A stretch of 64,000 nt of DNA from the NCBI RefSeq assembly GCF_042652085.1, contig NZ_JBHSJF010000006.1, forward strand, positions 248,001-312,000, read 5' to 3'. Source of the DNA: Flaviflagellibacter deserti. GTDB lineage: Bacteria; Pseudomonadota; Alphaproteobacteria; Rhizobiales; Methylopilaceae. The first letter of the stretch is position 1. Each line of letters begins with the position of its first letter. Below, piece after piece: positions 42,182 to 51,316 of this stretch. Under the pieces are notes generated by a model that had not been told where the DNA came from, searched no databases, and saw only the letters and a list, made by a program, of their open reading frames with translations. The position numbers were made by a program, and so were the translations under genes.

Positions 42182-43318
42182 TCAATCGATGCTCGCCAAA
42201 CTCTCGTCGAGCTCCTTGACTCGAACCGAACTAAGTCGCCGTCCCGCCGCCGACCGCGCCTCAGTCAGGCACGACGCGAGTTCCGCCGCACGGGCTCTGC
42301 CGGTGTGACTTTGGAGTATCCGACTTCGTGCGTTGATCGCGAGGCGCACGCGCTCGGCATCAGTATTGCCCGTGATCGCTCTGACGACATCTTCCGCGCC
42401 CGCCGCGATGATCGCGGCCTCTCCTGCGGGCAGCAGCTCATCCAGCCCCGGCCAATAATCGCTGATGATGGGGGTTCCGCACGCGGCCGCCTCGAAGAGC
42501 CGGACGCTCGGAGACCATCCCGCGGCGATCATGTCCGCCCGCGTGACGTTCAACGTGTAGCGCTGCCTGGAATAGAACTCCGGATGACGTTCAGGCGGCA
42601 GGTGCTCGATGCGATCGACATTCGCCGGCCAAGCGATGGTCGAAGGATATTGCGGCCCGGCGACGACGAAACGCCGGTCCGGCAGTTTTCGTGCCGGTTC
42701 CAGAAGCAGCCTTTCGAGCGTCGGTTGCCGGTCGTCGCTATAGGTGCCGAGATAGCCAAGATCCCAATTTGCTGGCTCGTCTGCAGGCCGATAGCGCTCT
42801 TCATCCACCGAGCAGTAGAGCGCCTCCGCGCGTTGGGCGCCGAACTCCTGCTCCAGCCGCCGCAGGGTAGGGCCGCCGGTGAACGACAGGTAGAGATCGA
42901 ACCGTGGGATGGCGGTCCGGCTGACATATTCCTCCTCGCCTCGCATGAGCTTGGCGAGCGTGACGGGCGTATCGATGTCGTAGAATGCCGTGACGCCGCA
43001 AGCGGTATCGAGGACATAGTCGGCGATCGCCACTCCATCCGGCACATAGGAGCCGAGAATGACCGCATCCGCCCGAGCTATCTCGCTATCCCAGCGGATG
43101 AGATCGCCCCGGTCGTTGTAGAGGCCAAGTTCGCAATATTCCGGCCGAGGAAGGTCCCGATGGTCCGCATACCAGGGAACATCGCGCTCGAGGAAAAGAA
43201 CGTCATGGCCGAGCGAATGGAGTCCGCGAATGAGTGAGCGATAGGTCGTCGCGTGGCCGTTCCCCCAGGACGACGTGATCGAGAGTCCAAGAAAGACGAT
43301 GCGGAGAGGAGTGGTCAT
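42182..43318 (-). CDS. CgeB-like glycosyltransferase (copy 1)
   Basis: This 378-residue GT-B-type protein begins RIVFLGLSITSSWGNGHATT, with an NGHATTY acceptor-side loop. The C-terminal CgeB-type domain has YTLNVTRADMIAAGWSPS and VRLFEAAACGTPIISDYW, which carries the glutamate that binds the donor nucleotide. It is one of three paralogues in a row with matching openings (SSWGNGHATTY, SSYWNGAATYY, SDWNHGNAHFL). The start overlaps the upstream stop (ATGA). Donor and acceptor unknown. Last gene of the leftward operon. Confidence 0.88.
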   Translation of the reverse strand: MTTPLRIVFLGLSITSSWGNGHATTYRSLIRGLHSLGHDVLFLERDVPWYADHRDLPRPEYCELGLYNDRGDLIRWDSEIARADAVILGSYVPDGVAIADYVLDTACGVTAFYDIDTPVTLAKLMRGEEEYVSRTAIPRFDLYLSFTGGPTLRRLEQEFGAQRAEALYCSVDEERYRPADEPANWDLGYLGTYSDDRQPTLERLLLEPARKLPDRRFVVAGPQYPSTIAWPANVDRIEHLPPERHPEFYSRQRYTLNVTRADMIAAGWSPSVRLFEAAACGTPIISDYWPGLDELLPAGEAAIIAAGAEDVVRAITGNTDAERVRLAINARSRILQSHTGRARAAELASCLTEARSAAGRRLSSVRVKELDESLASID

Positions 43319-44412
43319 GCGGCGTTCCCACGTCGCTTCGCCGCGAGGCCCGACCGCAGCAGTTGATCGACCTCGGCGGCGCGATTGGTATAGGTGTGGT
43401 CACGCAGAACCCGAACCAATCCGCGCTGTCCTATCGAACTGGCCTGCTCGCGAGTGAGCGTCCGCATGATCTCCGTCACGTCGTCCCCGTCGCGCGCGAC
43501 GAGGACCTCGGCGCCGGGCTCGAGGAACATCTCCAGACCCGTCCAGGAATCGCAGATCAGGCAAGCGCCGGCGCCGGTGGCCTCGAAGACCCGTGTCGGT
43601 GGAGAAAAGCCGTTCTCCGCCATGCTGTCCCGATTGATGTTGAGGATCGCCATCGGCGAGCAATTGAAAGCATTGTGGTCGGCCGTGCCAACATGGCCAA
43701 CATATCGCACGTTGGCGGGCATGGCCTTGTCGACCCAACCCGAGCCGCCCAGGAGAAAACTCCGATCCGGGAGGGCAGCGGCCGATGCCAGGAAGAAGTC
43801 CTCCACCCGCTTCTCGCGGTCCGGCAGACGATTGCCGAGAAACGCGAGATCGGCGGCAAATCGCGCATTCGCCATGACGGGATGATGGGTCTCCGGATCC
43901 AGCGCATTGTAGATCGGTCGGCAGGCAGCTGCACCGAGCGCGGTATAGGCCGCCACGACGGGCTCGCCGCCTCCATAGGTGAACACGGCGTCGAGTTCGT
44001 GGAGTGCGCGCCGGATGGGGTGATCTGGTTGCGGGCGAATTTCGGAGAGTGTCGCGGGTGCATCGACGTCCCAGAAGATCCGCAGGGCGTCTGGTGGAGC
44101 CGCGGCGACCAAACCTGTGATCAGCTCGTTGTCGAAAACACCGACACCGCTCGCCTTTATGACCACATCCGCGTGACGCGCTTCGGCAATGACGGAGGCG
44201 ACGGCATCTGCGCTGGCCGGATAGACCACGACCTTGCACCAGTCCGGCGGGTCGATGTCCCGGTTCTTCTGTCGGTCGTAGGCATCGGGTTCATAAAAGG
44301 TGATTTCATATCCGCGCCGCGCCAGCTGTTTGAGCAAGCCTCGATAGTAGGTGGCGGCGCCATTCCAGTACGAGGAGAGAAGGCTGGACCCGTAGAAGGC
44401 GATCCGCATCAT
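43315..44412 (-). CDS. CgeB-like glycosyltransferase (copy 2)
   Basis: This 365-residue paralogue starts MMRIAFYGSSLLSSYWNGAA and contains FWDVDAPATL, FTYGGGEPVV and the C-terminal AILNINRDSMAENGFSPP and TRVFEATGAGACLICDSW blocks typical of CgeB. The start codon doublet ATGATG overlaps the stop of copy 3; either ATG may serve, with GGAGG upstream. The stop overlaps copy 1. The conserved domain order suggests successive sugar additions with different donors. Confidence 0.88.
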   Translation of the reverse strand: MMRIAFYGSSLLSSYWNGAATYYRGLLKQLARRGYEITFYEPDAYDRQKNRDIDPPDWCKVVVYPASADAVASVIAEARHADVVIKASGVGVFDNELITGLVAAAPPDALRIFWDVDAPATLSEIRPQPDHPIRRALHELDAVFTYGGGEPVVAAYTALGAAACRPIYNALDPETHHPVMANARFAADLAFLGNRLPDREKRVEDFFLASAAALPDRSFLLGGSGWVDKAMPANVRYVGHVGTADHNAFNCSPMAILNINRDSMAENGFSPPTRVFEATGAGACLICDSWTGLEMFLEPGAEVLVARDGDDVTEIMRTLTREQASSIGQRGLVRVLRDHTYTNRAAEVDQLLRSGLAAKRRGNAA

Positions 44413-45527
44413 GCGTCCTCCATGCTCGTTGGAACGGGAACGCTCCCGATGTCGGCCAGGATCGCCAGCAGCTCCTCCACGCGATGGCCGCAGGTATGGC
44501 GGGCCAGAACGGTCTCCGATCCATTGCGCGCAAGGCTCGCGGCCAAATCGGGATCGCTCAGCACCGCCTGCATGTGTTGCTTCATGACTTCGCCGTTGCG
44601 CGCGAAGAGGAAATCCTCTCCCGGGCGGAAAAGGCCTTCGCAATCCGACCAAGGCGCCGAAATCAGCGGGATGCCGCAGGCAAGCGCCTCAAACATCCGG
44701 ATGGTCGGGATTCCGGGCAGCGATTGACTGTAGGGACGGCGCGGCACGTGCACCGTGAATCGATGCCGCGCATAGGACGCGGCTACGTCGACACTGGGAA
44801 TCCAGCCGCGATAGGTCAGACCGGCAGCCGTCAGCTTCTTCAGAGCGCTCTCGGGATAACGAACACCATGAACGGTTCCGGTGAGCTTCAAAGCCTTGGC
44901 CGGCTCGATCAGGAAGGAGGAAAGCTCCTCCTTGCGCTCATCATCTCCCCAATTGCCGACCCAGATTAGATCGCGCTCGCGGCCGATCTCCGCATGCGGA
45001 TGGAACAGGCGCACATCGGCTGCTTCGTGCCACGTGAAGACGCGGCGTCCCCATCCGCGCTTCAAGTAGATCTCGCGGAGCACCTCGCCGAAGGTCAGGA
45101 CCGCATCGTAGCCGTCGAGGTCGAGATCCGCGATCTCTCGCTCCAGTGAGATCGCGCGATGATGGGTATCGTGGAAAAGAAGGGAAAAGCGCGCGCCATT
45201 TCTGCGGAGGCGCCCCAGTCGCTCGACCAGCGCCGGCGAGGTCCACTCGTGCACGATCACCACGTCGGCGGAGGCCAGCGCCTCTTCGTGATCGAACTCG
45301 GCACCATAGGTCTCCACCCTCAATTCCGGGAAATCTCGACCAAACCTCGCGGCCGCCTGCACGCCTTGGTTCTTGATCAGGTTCTGCCGGCTCCAGCCAT
45401 CCTCGGGCTCCAGAGCCAACGTGCGATGGCCACGCGCTTCCAGTTCTCGCAGCACACCCCGCAGGAAATGCGCGTTGCCATGGTTCCAGTCGGATATGAG
45501 GGAATGGGTGTAGAGGACGATTTGCAT
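44409..45527 (-). CDS. CgeB-like glycosyltransferase (copy 3)
   Basis: This 372-residue paralogue starts MQIVLYTHSLISDWNHGNAH. It has LLFHDTHHRAI, AVLTFGEVLREIYLKRGWG, LIWVGNWGDDERKEEL and the C-terminal FTVHVPRRPYSQSLPGIPTI with RMFEALACGIPLISAPWS. ATG at 45527 is preferred to GTG at 45533 because GGAG is five bases upstream. It lies three bases after the GT4 stop. This group is often seen beside GT4 and epimerase genes in Hyphomicrobiales. Confidence 0.88.
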   Translation of the reverse strand: MQIVLYTHSLISDWNHGNAHFLRGVLRELEARGHRTLALEPEDGWSRQNLIKNQGVQAAARFGRDFPELRVETYGAEFDHEEALASADVVIVHEWTSPALVERLGRLRRNGARFSLLFHDTHHRAISLEREIADLDLDGYDAVLTFGEVLREIYLKRGWGRRVFTWHEAADVRLFHPHAEIGRERDLIWVGNWGDDERKEELSSFLIEPAKALKLTGTVHGVRYPESALKKLTAAGLTYRGWIPSVDVAASYARHRFTVHVPRRPYSQSLPGIPTIRMFEALACGIPLISAPWSDCEGLFRPGEDFLFARNGEVMKQHMQAVLSDPDLAASLARNGSETVLARHTCGHRVEELLAILADIGSVPVPTSMEDA

Positions 45528-45529
45528 TG

Positions 45530-46669
45530 TCACTCCGCCGGGATCGGGGAACCGCCAACCCGCTCACAGACCTCCGCATAAGTCTTCAGCATGGCTTCAG
45601 TCTGAGCGTGCAGGTGATATCGCGACGACCGCAGTCGGGCTTCGCGACCTAGACGCAGACGCTCGCCCGGATCCGCAGCCAGCCGGTTCAGTTCGTGTGC
45701 AAAGCCGCCGGAGTCCAACGGCGGCACGAACAGCGCGGCATCGCTCCAAAGCTCGCGGTATGTCGGGATGTCGGAAAGAACAAGTGCCGCGCCTGCGCGG
45801 GCCGCTTCCAATACGGCGAGGCCGAACGGCTCATACAGTGTGGTCGACACGAACACAGGCGTCTTCGACATCATGTCATGCATGCCCGAGCGCCCAAGTG
45901 TTCCCAACGTCCGCATATTGCGGACCGTACCGGCTGTTTCGCCGCCCGGTCCTTGGAGGTCGCCGGCCGCCAGGATCGGCCACCGGCATTGCGATGCGGC
46001 CGTATCAAGCGTCGAGATGTTCTTTGCGGGGTCCCACCAGCGGGCAGCGGAGAAGACGAATTCTTCCTTCGTCATCTCTCCGGGAAACCAGGCGGCGGAG
46101 CCGTTATGGATAACCTTCAGGCGCTCGATGTTTCCGTAACATTGCTCGAGCGCGCGGGCATGGGAGCGGCTCGGCGAGAGCACGGTATCGGCACGCTGAA
46201 AACCTTCGGCGGTGACCTCCCGATGCCACATCCAATACTCGGGAAAGGCATACTTTGGCCGTACCGCGCGCCACCATGTCTCGAAGCAGGAATGCGAAGC
46301 TGCGACAACCGGCCGGCCGGCTTCGATTCCGACTGCCTGCGAGGGAAGGTTCAGATGAAACACATCGACATCGCCCTTGTCGGCGAGCCGGTTGAGTGTG
46401 TCGGATATTGGAGCAAGCGGCGATCGCTTGTCGGCCATCCAATCCAGTGGGTGTTCCGTCCAGCACAATTCGAGGCCAGGGATGGCGAGCGCCTCGGCGT
46501 TCTGGCTGCTGCTCGGTGTTGGGCCGAAGCCGACCAGAAGCACGTCGACGCCGCCGAGCGACAAGGCCCGGCATAGATCGATCCCGTAGCGCCAGACGCC
46601 TCCAACCGCGTCGACAGTCATGAGAACGCGGCGCGGACCCGCGGGCGAGAGAGACCAGCGCGCGTTCAT
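45530..46669 (-). CDS. Family 4 glycosyltransferase
   Basis: This 379-residue GT-B enzyme begins with RRVLMTVDAVGGVWRYGIDL and ends with the GT4 domain (VFSAARWWDPAKNISTLDTA, STTLYEPFGLAVLEAARAGA with the E-x7-E motif). The start overlaps the stop of the epimerase gene upstream (ATGA). It belongs to the leftward glycan operon and uses a nucleotide sugar that may be made by the three epimerase-type enzymes next to it. Confidence 0.92.
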   Translation of the reverse strand: MNARWSLSPAGPRRVLMTVDAVGGVWRYGIDLCRALSLGGVDVLLVGFGPTPSSSQNAEALAIPGLELCWTEHPLDWMADKRSPLAPISDTLNRLADKGDVDVFHLNLPSQAVGIEAGRPVVAASHSCFETWWRAVRPKYAFPEYWMWHREVTAEGFQRADTVLSPSRSHARALEQCYGNIERLKVIHNGSAAWFPGEMTKEEFVFSAARWWDPAKNISTLDTAASQCRWPILAAGDLQGPGGETAGTVRNMRTLGTLGRSGMHDMMSKTPVFVSTTLYEPFGLAVLEAARAGAALVLSDIPTYRELWSDAALFVPPLDSGGFAHELNRLAADPGERLRLGREARLRSSRYHLHAQTEAMLKTYAEVCERVGGSPIPAE

Positions 46670-47733
46670 GCAATGAGCCTCGCCGGAGCGGGCCGATTGG
46701 CCTTCCGGATGACCTCGCCGTGATCTTCGATCCACGAAGCCAGGTCGCGCAGACCTTGTCGCCAGCCAATCGTCGCGGACCAGCCGAGTTCGCGCGTCAG
46801 GCGTCGCGTGTCGGCCACGAAATAGAGCTGATCACCCGGGCGCCAGTCGGCGTAGGTGGCCATCACCTCGCGTCCGAGAAGTGCGCGAATTTCTTTCAGC
46901 AGAATACGCAGGCTGACCGCATTCGATGGCCCGCCGCCGAGGTTGAAGGCGCGGCCGCTGCATCGATCGATCGCGTTCAGAACGGACCGGTAGGCCTGGA
47001 CGGCGTCGGACACATGCAGGACATCGCGCACCTGCCTTCCATCACCGTAGATCGTGATCGGCTCGCCGGAAAGCGCGCGAATGAGGAAATGCGCCACCCA
47101 TCCTTGATCCTCGGTGCCGAACTGGCGCGGGCCGTAGATGCAGCTCATGCGCAGAACGGCGGTCTTCAAATCAAAGGTTCGACTGTAGTCGACAACGTAC
47201 TGGTCGGCGACACCCTTGGAGCACCCATAGGGCGTAGCGAAATCGAGCGGTTGAGCCTCCGATATCCCGAATTGCCGGACATTGTGGTCGAGGGGTTCGT
47301 AACGATCATCGGCGCTGGTCAATGCGGTCTGGCCGAGATGTCCGTAAACCTTATTGGTGCTGGCGAAGAGGAGCGGGGTTTCTCCGCGCTTTCGTCGGAG
47401 CGCTTCGAGAACGTTGAGCGTGCCCTGACCATTGATGGAGAAGTCTTCGAGCGGCGCTTCGAGACTCGAGGTCACGGCTACCTGGGCCGCGAGATGAATG
47501 ACCGCGCTCGCATCAAGCACAGCTTCGTCGACGGCCGTTGCGTCGCGGATGTCGGCGATCACAGCCCTCACGCGCGCCCCATGCTTCTTTCGAAGCCAGG
47601 CCAGATTGGTCTCCACTCCCTGGCGCGAAAGCGCGTCGAAGACGATGACATCGTGCCCGTCGCCCAAGAAGCTGTCGGCGAGATTGCAGCCAACGAACCC
47701 TGCGCCGCCGGTGATGAGAACAGGTCCAGTCAT
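46666..47733 (-). CDS. NAD-dependent epimerase, CDP-paratose 2-epimerase-like
   Basis: This 355-residue extended SDR has ITGGAGFVGCNLADSFL, VFASTNKVYG-type FASTNKVYGHLG, TPYGCSKGVADQYV (Tyr-x3-Lys) and MSCIYGPRQFGTEDQGWVAH. The last stretch and the following RALSGEPITIYGDGRQVRD are close to RfbE, which epimerises CDP-paratose to CDP-tyvelose. Since no other CDP-hexose genes are present, the true substrate may be another nucleotide sugar. Both ends overlap neighbours by four bases, as throughout this operon. Confidence 0.85.
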   Translation of the reverse strand: MTGPVLITGGAGFVGCNLADSFLGDGHDVIVFDALSRQGVETNLAWLRKKHGARVRAVIADIRDATAVDEAVLDASAVIHLAAQVAVTSSLEAPLEDFSINGQGTLNVLEALRRKRGETPLLFASTNKVYGHLGQTALTSADDRYEPLDHNVRQFGISEAQPLDFATPYGCSKGVADQYVVDYSRTFDLKTAVLRMSCIYGPRQFGTEDQGWVAHFLIRALSGEPITIYGDGRQVRDVLHVSDAVQAYRSVLNAIDRCSGRAFNLGGGPSNAVSLRILLKEIRALLGREVMATYADWRPGDQLYFVADTRRLTRELGWSATIGWRQGLRDLASWIEDHGEVIRKANRPAPARLIA

Positions 47734-48836
47734 GCCACGAGGCCTCTGGTTTCAAGCTCCCGTTTTGCATCGCGGACGCGGTCTGTCGCTTGCTGGCGGG
47801 CGACCCATTCGGCGAGTTCGCCGAGCTTGTCGGAGAGCTTGTAATCGGGCCGAAACCCAAGAATTCGCTCGGCCTTGGACAGGTCGCCGAAACAGTGGCG
47901 GATGTCGCCCGCCCGAGCTTCGTTTAGAACGTCCGGCTCGATGTCGCGATCCATGGCGTGGGCCAGCATTTTCCCGACGTCGCAGATGCTGTGGGGCTCA
48001 CCGGCGCCGACATTGATGACCTCGCCATTGGCATCCTGAGTGGCCATCGCCAGCCGGAAGGCTCGGGCCACATCGCTTACATGCACGAAGTCCCGCCGCT
48101 GGCAGCCATCCTCGAACACCAGCGGCCGTTCGTTGTTCAACAGGCGAGATGCGAAGATCGCGAGGACGCCGGTATAGGGGTTGGAGAGCGCCTGGCCAGG
48201 CCCGAACACATTGAACAGCCGCAGCGCGACAGCGCTCATGCCATAGGCGCGCGTGGTGATCAGTACCTGCTGTTCCTGTACAAACTTGGTGAGGGCATAG
48301 ATCGAGGACAGCGATATCTGCTTCGTCTCGTCGGTGGCGGTCGGCGTCAGTCGCTCGCCGTTTGGCCCCACCGGATCCCATTGGCGCGCCTGAATCTGCT
48401 CGCTGGTACGGCCTGCATTTTCAATGCGATTGCCATCCGGCGTTACGTAGAGGCCTTCGCCGTAGACGCTCATGGAGGAGGCGACGACGATGCGCTCGAC
48501 CGGACGAGCGATGACCTCCTGCAGAAGATTGGCCGTGGCGAGATCATTGCCTCCGACATAACGGTCGATCTCATACATGCTCTGGCCAACGCCGACCTCA
48601 GCAGCGAGATGGAAAATGGCATCGACGTTCCTGACTGCGGCGGCGGTGATCGCGCGGTCGCGCAGGTCGCCATGGATAAACTCGACTTCGTTCAGCACGT
48701 CCGCGCGGGGTTGGCCGCCATGCACCTGGTCGAGGAGGCTGTCGACGACGCGAACTTCGTGGCCCTCGTCGAGGAGCTGCGCGCACAAATGACGACCAAT
48801 GAAGCCGGCTCCGCCGGTGACGAGATATCTAGCCAT
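47730..48836 (-). CDS. NAD-dependent nucleotide-sugar epimerase (WbiB-like)
   Basis: This 368-residue extended SDR has VTGGAGFIGRHLCAQLL, VVASSMSVYGEGLYV, LSSIYALTKFVQEQQVLI (Tyr-x3-Lys) and LFNVFGPGQALSNPYTGVLA. The central insertion (residues 130-170, Asp/Arg rich) and the GPGQALSNPYTG run resemble dTDP-L-rhamnose 4-epimerase (WbiB/Tll type). The exact sugar is not determinable. Stop overlaps the next gene and ten bases separate it from the decarboxylase upstream. Confidence 0.82.
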   Translation of the reverse strand: MARYLVTGGAGFIGRHLCAQLLDEGHEVRVVDSLLDQVHGGQPRADVLNEVEFIHGDLRDRAITAAAVRNVDAIFHLAAEVGVGQSMYEIDRYVGGNDLATANLLQEVIARPVERIVVASSMSVYGEGLYVTPDGNRIENAGRTSEQIQARQWDPVGPNGERLTPTATDETKQISLSSIYALTKFVQEQQVLITTRAYGMSAVALRLFNVFGPGQALSNPYTGVLAIFASRLLNNERPLVFEDGCQRRDFVHVSDVARAFRLAMATQDANGEVINVGAGEPHSICDVGKMLAHAMDRDIEPDVLNEARAGDIRHCFGDLSKAERILGFRPDYKLSDKLGELAEWVARQQATDRVRDAKRELETRGLVA

Positions 48837-48845
48837 CGAATCTCC

Positions 48846-49865
48846 TCAGGCGCTGGCGCGGAGTTCCGCAATGGCCCGATCGCGCTCCGACCGGCCGTCA
48901 ATGCACCGGGCAAACCATTCGACCGTCGGCAGCAGGCCTTCTGCCAAGGCTACTTTGGGCTCCCAGCCGAGCACCTTCTTGGCGAGCCCGATGTCGGGCC
49001 GTCGACGCTGCGGATCGTCCTGTGGCAGAGGCTCGTAGACGATTTTGCTGTCGCTCTGCGTCAGTCCGACGATCAGTTCCGCGAAATGCCGGACGGAATA
49101 TTCCTCGGGATTTCCGAGATTGATCGGCCCCTTCGGCGCGGGCTCGACGGCCATCATCCGCATGAGGCCGCGCACCATATCGCTGACATAGCAGAAGGAG
49201 CGCGTCTGCTTGCCGGTGCCATAGACCGTCAGCGGCTCGCCGGATAGCGCCTGGACGATGAAGTTGGAGACTATGCGTCCATCATCCGGCTGCATCCGCG
49301 GCCCGTAGGTGTTGAAAATTCGAATGACGCGGGCGTCGACCTTGCCCAACCGGCGGAAGTCGAAGCAGAGCGCTTCGGCCGCTCGCTTCCCTTCGTCGTA
49401 GCAGGCGCGCGGTCCGATCGAATTGACGTTGCCCCAATAGGTTTCGCGTTGGGGATGCTGCTCGGGATCGCCGTAGACCTCGCTGGTCGACGCCTGCAGG
49501 AAGCGGGCTCCAAAAAGAGCGGCATGCTCGAGGAGGTTTCGCGTGCCGACGACGCTCGTCATCATCGTGTGGATCGGATCCTCCTGGTAATGAGGAGGCG
49601 ATGCCGCACATGCGAGATTATAAATCTGGTCGATCTTCAGCTTCGGATGAAGCGGAGAGCAGATATCCTGTTCGATGAACCGAAAACGTTCTTCACGCTC
49701 GAAGTGCCGAAGATTGTCCTCCGTACCGGTTTGCAGGTTGTCGACGCACAAAACGCGATGGCCTCGCGCGAGCAGGATCTCGCAAAGGTGCGATCCAATG
49801 AAGCCGGCACCTCCGGCGATCAGAACGCTTTTGCGACCTGAAACGGGAACCTTCGCGACGCTCAT
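48846..49865 (-). CDS. UDP-glucuronate decarboxylase (UDP-xylose synthase)
   Basis: This 339-residue extended SDR has IAGGAGFIGSHLCEILLARG, YNLACAASPPHYQEDPIHTM, STSEVYGDPEQHPQ, RACYDEGKRAAEAL (Tyr-x3-Lys), IFNTYGPRMQPDDGRIVSNF and RRRPDIGLAKKVLGW, together diagnostic for UXS. It makes UDP-xylose from UDP-glucuronate in the cytosol, the likely donor for the cluster's glycosyltransferases. Start at 49865 follows GGGAG; the frame is open for 90 codons upstream but this lacks family sequence. First gene of the leftward operon. Confidence 0.92.
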   Translation of the reverse strand: MSVAKVPVSGRKSVLIAGGAGFIGSHLCEILLARGHRVLCVDNLQTGTEDNLRHFEREERFRFIEQDICSPLHPKLKIDQIYNLACAASPPHYQEDPIHTMMTSVVGTRNLLEHAALFGARFLQASTSEVYGDPEQHPQRETYWGNVNSIGPRACYDEGKRAAEALCFDFRRLGKVDARVIRIFNTYGPRMQPDDGRIVSNFIVQALSGEPLTVYGTGKQTRSFCYVSDMVRGLMRMMAVEPAPKGPINLGNPEEYSVRHFAELIVGLTQSDSKIVYEPLPQDDPQRRRPDIGLAKKVLGWEPKVALAEGLLPTVEWFARCIDGRSERDRAIAELRASA

Positions 49866-50163
49866 GTACTGACTCCCTAAGAGCAGAGGCGGAGCGGCAG
49901 GCTTAGGCCTTGCCGCGAAAGAAGGCGCAGCGAGAAGCCAAGTTCCAACCAACATGTTGATGTCGAACGGTTCCGGGGCCTCACCTTGCGGGAAAGGAAC
50001 GTAGCTTCTTCTTTGTTCCGTCTCGGCGGGGCTCAGTGCCGTATTGGTACGGTAGCGCACTAGCACCTCCCTCAATCGGGAACCATTGCACCCCGGCTTC
50101 TTTGTAGCTTGGTAATCGCGGCGTGCCGCGCTCATGCAACTCGCACGGTGAGGAGGGTTCGCG
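49866..50163. promoter_or_regulatory. Divergent promoter region of the glycan cluster
   Basis: About 300 bases separate the two divergent operons. GGAAC and GTTCC form an inverted pair around 49996-50016 (spacer about 14), and another GGGAACC lies near 50079; GGAAC is also the -35-like element of EcfG general-stress promoters, but no fully convincing -10 partner at the right spacing is seen. No coding sequence is supported here. Confidence 0.45.
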
Positions 50164-51270
50164 ATGAGCCCGGCAGCTCAGGAACTAGGTTCGACTCGGG
50201 AAGTCCGATTGGCGATCGCCGGTGTAGGCAACTGCGCATCATCACTGGTCCAGGGTGTCGAGTTCTATCGTCACGCAACGGACAATGACCGCGTGCCTGG
50301 GCTAATGCATGTACGGCTGGGTGACTATCACGTGGCCGACATACGCTGCGTTGCCGCATTCGACGTGAACGCCAAGAAAGTTGGCAGGGATCTGGCTGCA
50401 GCCATTTCCGCGCCGCCAAACAACACGATCGAATTTGCCCGCGTGCCGGAGACAGGCATTGTCGTCCAGCGCGGCCCAACGCTGGACGGCCTCGGCACCT
50501 ACCTAGCGGATGTCGTGGAGGAATCGCCCGAAGATCCGGTGGACGTTGCTCGGGTGCTGATGGACACGAGTGCTGATGTTCTGGTGTCTTATCTTCCGGT
50601 TGGATCGCAGCGGGCGACCGAATATTACGCCGAGCAGGCCCTCTCTGCCGGCTGCGCCTTCGTGAACTGCATTCCGGCATTCATCGCGTCGAAACGAGAC
50701 TGGGCAAAGCGCTTCGAGCAGAAGCGGCTGCCGATCATCGGCGACGACATCAAGAGCCAAGTCGGCGCTACGATTGTTCACCGCGTCCTCGCCAATCTGT
50801 TTCGCGAACGCGGTGTCCGGCTGGACCATACTTACCAGCTCAATTTCGGCGGCAATTCGGACTTCCGAAACATGCTCGAGCGTCAGCGGCTCGAATCGAA
50901 GAAGCTGTCAAAAACGCGCGCCGTCACGAGCCAGATCGGATACGATCTGTCGAACGACGATGCGCACGTCGGGCCGAGCGATTTCGTGCCCTGGCTGACG
51001 GATCGGAAGTTCGCCTATATCCGCCTCGAAGGAACGAGCTTCGGCGACGTGCCGCTGAACATCGAGATGAAGCTCGAAGTCTGGGACTCCCCCAATTCGG
51101 CGGGGGTCGTGATCGATGCGGTGCGCTGCGCGAAGATCGCGCTGGACCGCGGCATCGGCGGCGTCCTCTCGGGTCCCTCAAGCTACTTCATGAAGTCTCC
51201 GCCGGAACAGGTCACTGATGAGCAGGCCCGTCGGGCGATGGAGGCGTTCATTTCAGGCGAGCGACATTAA
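50164..51270 (+). CDS. ino1: Inositol-3-phosphate synthase
   Basis: This 368-residue NAD-dependent cyclase makes myo-inositol-3-phosphate from glucose-6-phosphate. It is of the short actinobacterial/archaeal type: VRLAIAGVGNCASSLVQGVE (NAD loop), FDVNAKKVGRDLAAAI, SYLPVGSQRATEYYAEQAL, NCIPAFIAS, IIGDDIKSQVGATIVHRVLA (catalytic Lys/Asp region) and YQLNFGGNSDFRNMLE. The enzyme is uncommon in alphaproteobacteria and implies that the cluster makes an inositol-containing product. First gene of the rightward set. Confidence 0.93.
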   Translation: MSPAAQELGSTREVRLAIAGVGNCASSLVQGVEFYRHATDNDRVPGLMHVRLGDYHVADIRCVAAFDVNAKKVGRDLAAAISAPPNNTIEFARVPETGIVVQRGPTLDGLGTYLADVVEESPEDPVDVARVLMDTSADVLVSYLPVGSQRATEYYAEQALSAGCAFVNCIPAFIASKRDWAKRFEQKRLPIIGDDIKSQVGATIVHRVLANLFRERGVRLDHTYQLNFGGNSDFRNMLERQRLESKKLSKTRAVTSQIGYDLSNDDAHVGPSDFVPWLTDRKFAYIRLEGTSFGDVPLNIEMKLEVWDSPNSAGVVIDAVRCAKIALDRGIGGVLSGPSSYFMKSPPEQVTDEQARRAMEAFISGERH

Positions 51271-51316
51271 GCGCATCACCCGACGGCTCCTCGCGCGTTG
51301 ATGGTGAAAGTACGAG

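Noticed and set aside
43363..44727. 454-codon plus-strand frame over the CgeB-like genes
   Set aside because: Antisense shadow; crosses two real gene boundaries and has no family features.
47958..49247. 429-codon plus-strand frame over the epimerase genes
   Set aside because: Antisense shadow of two well-supported SDR genes.
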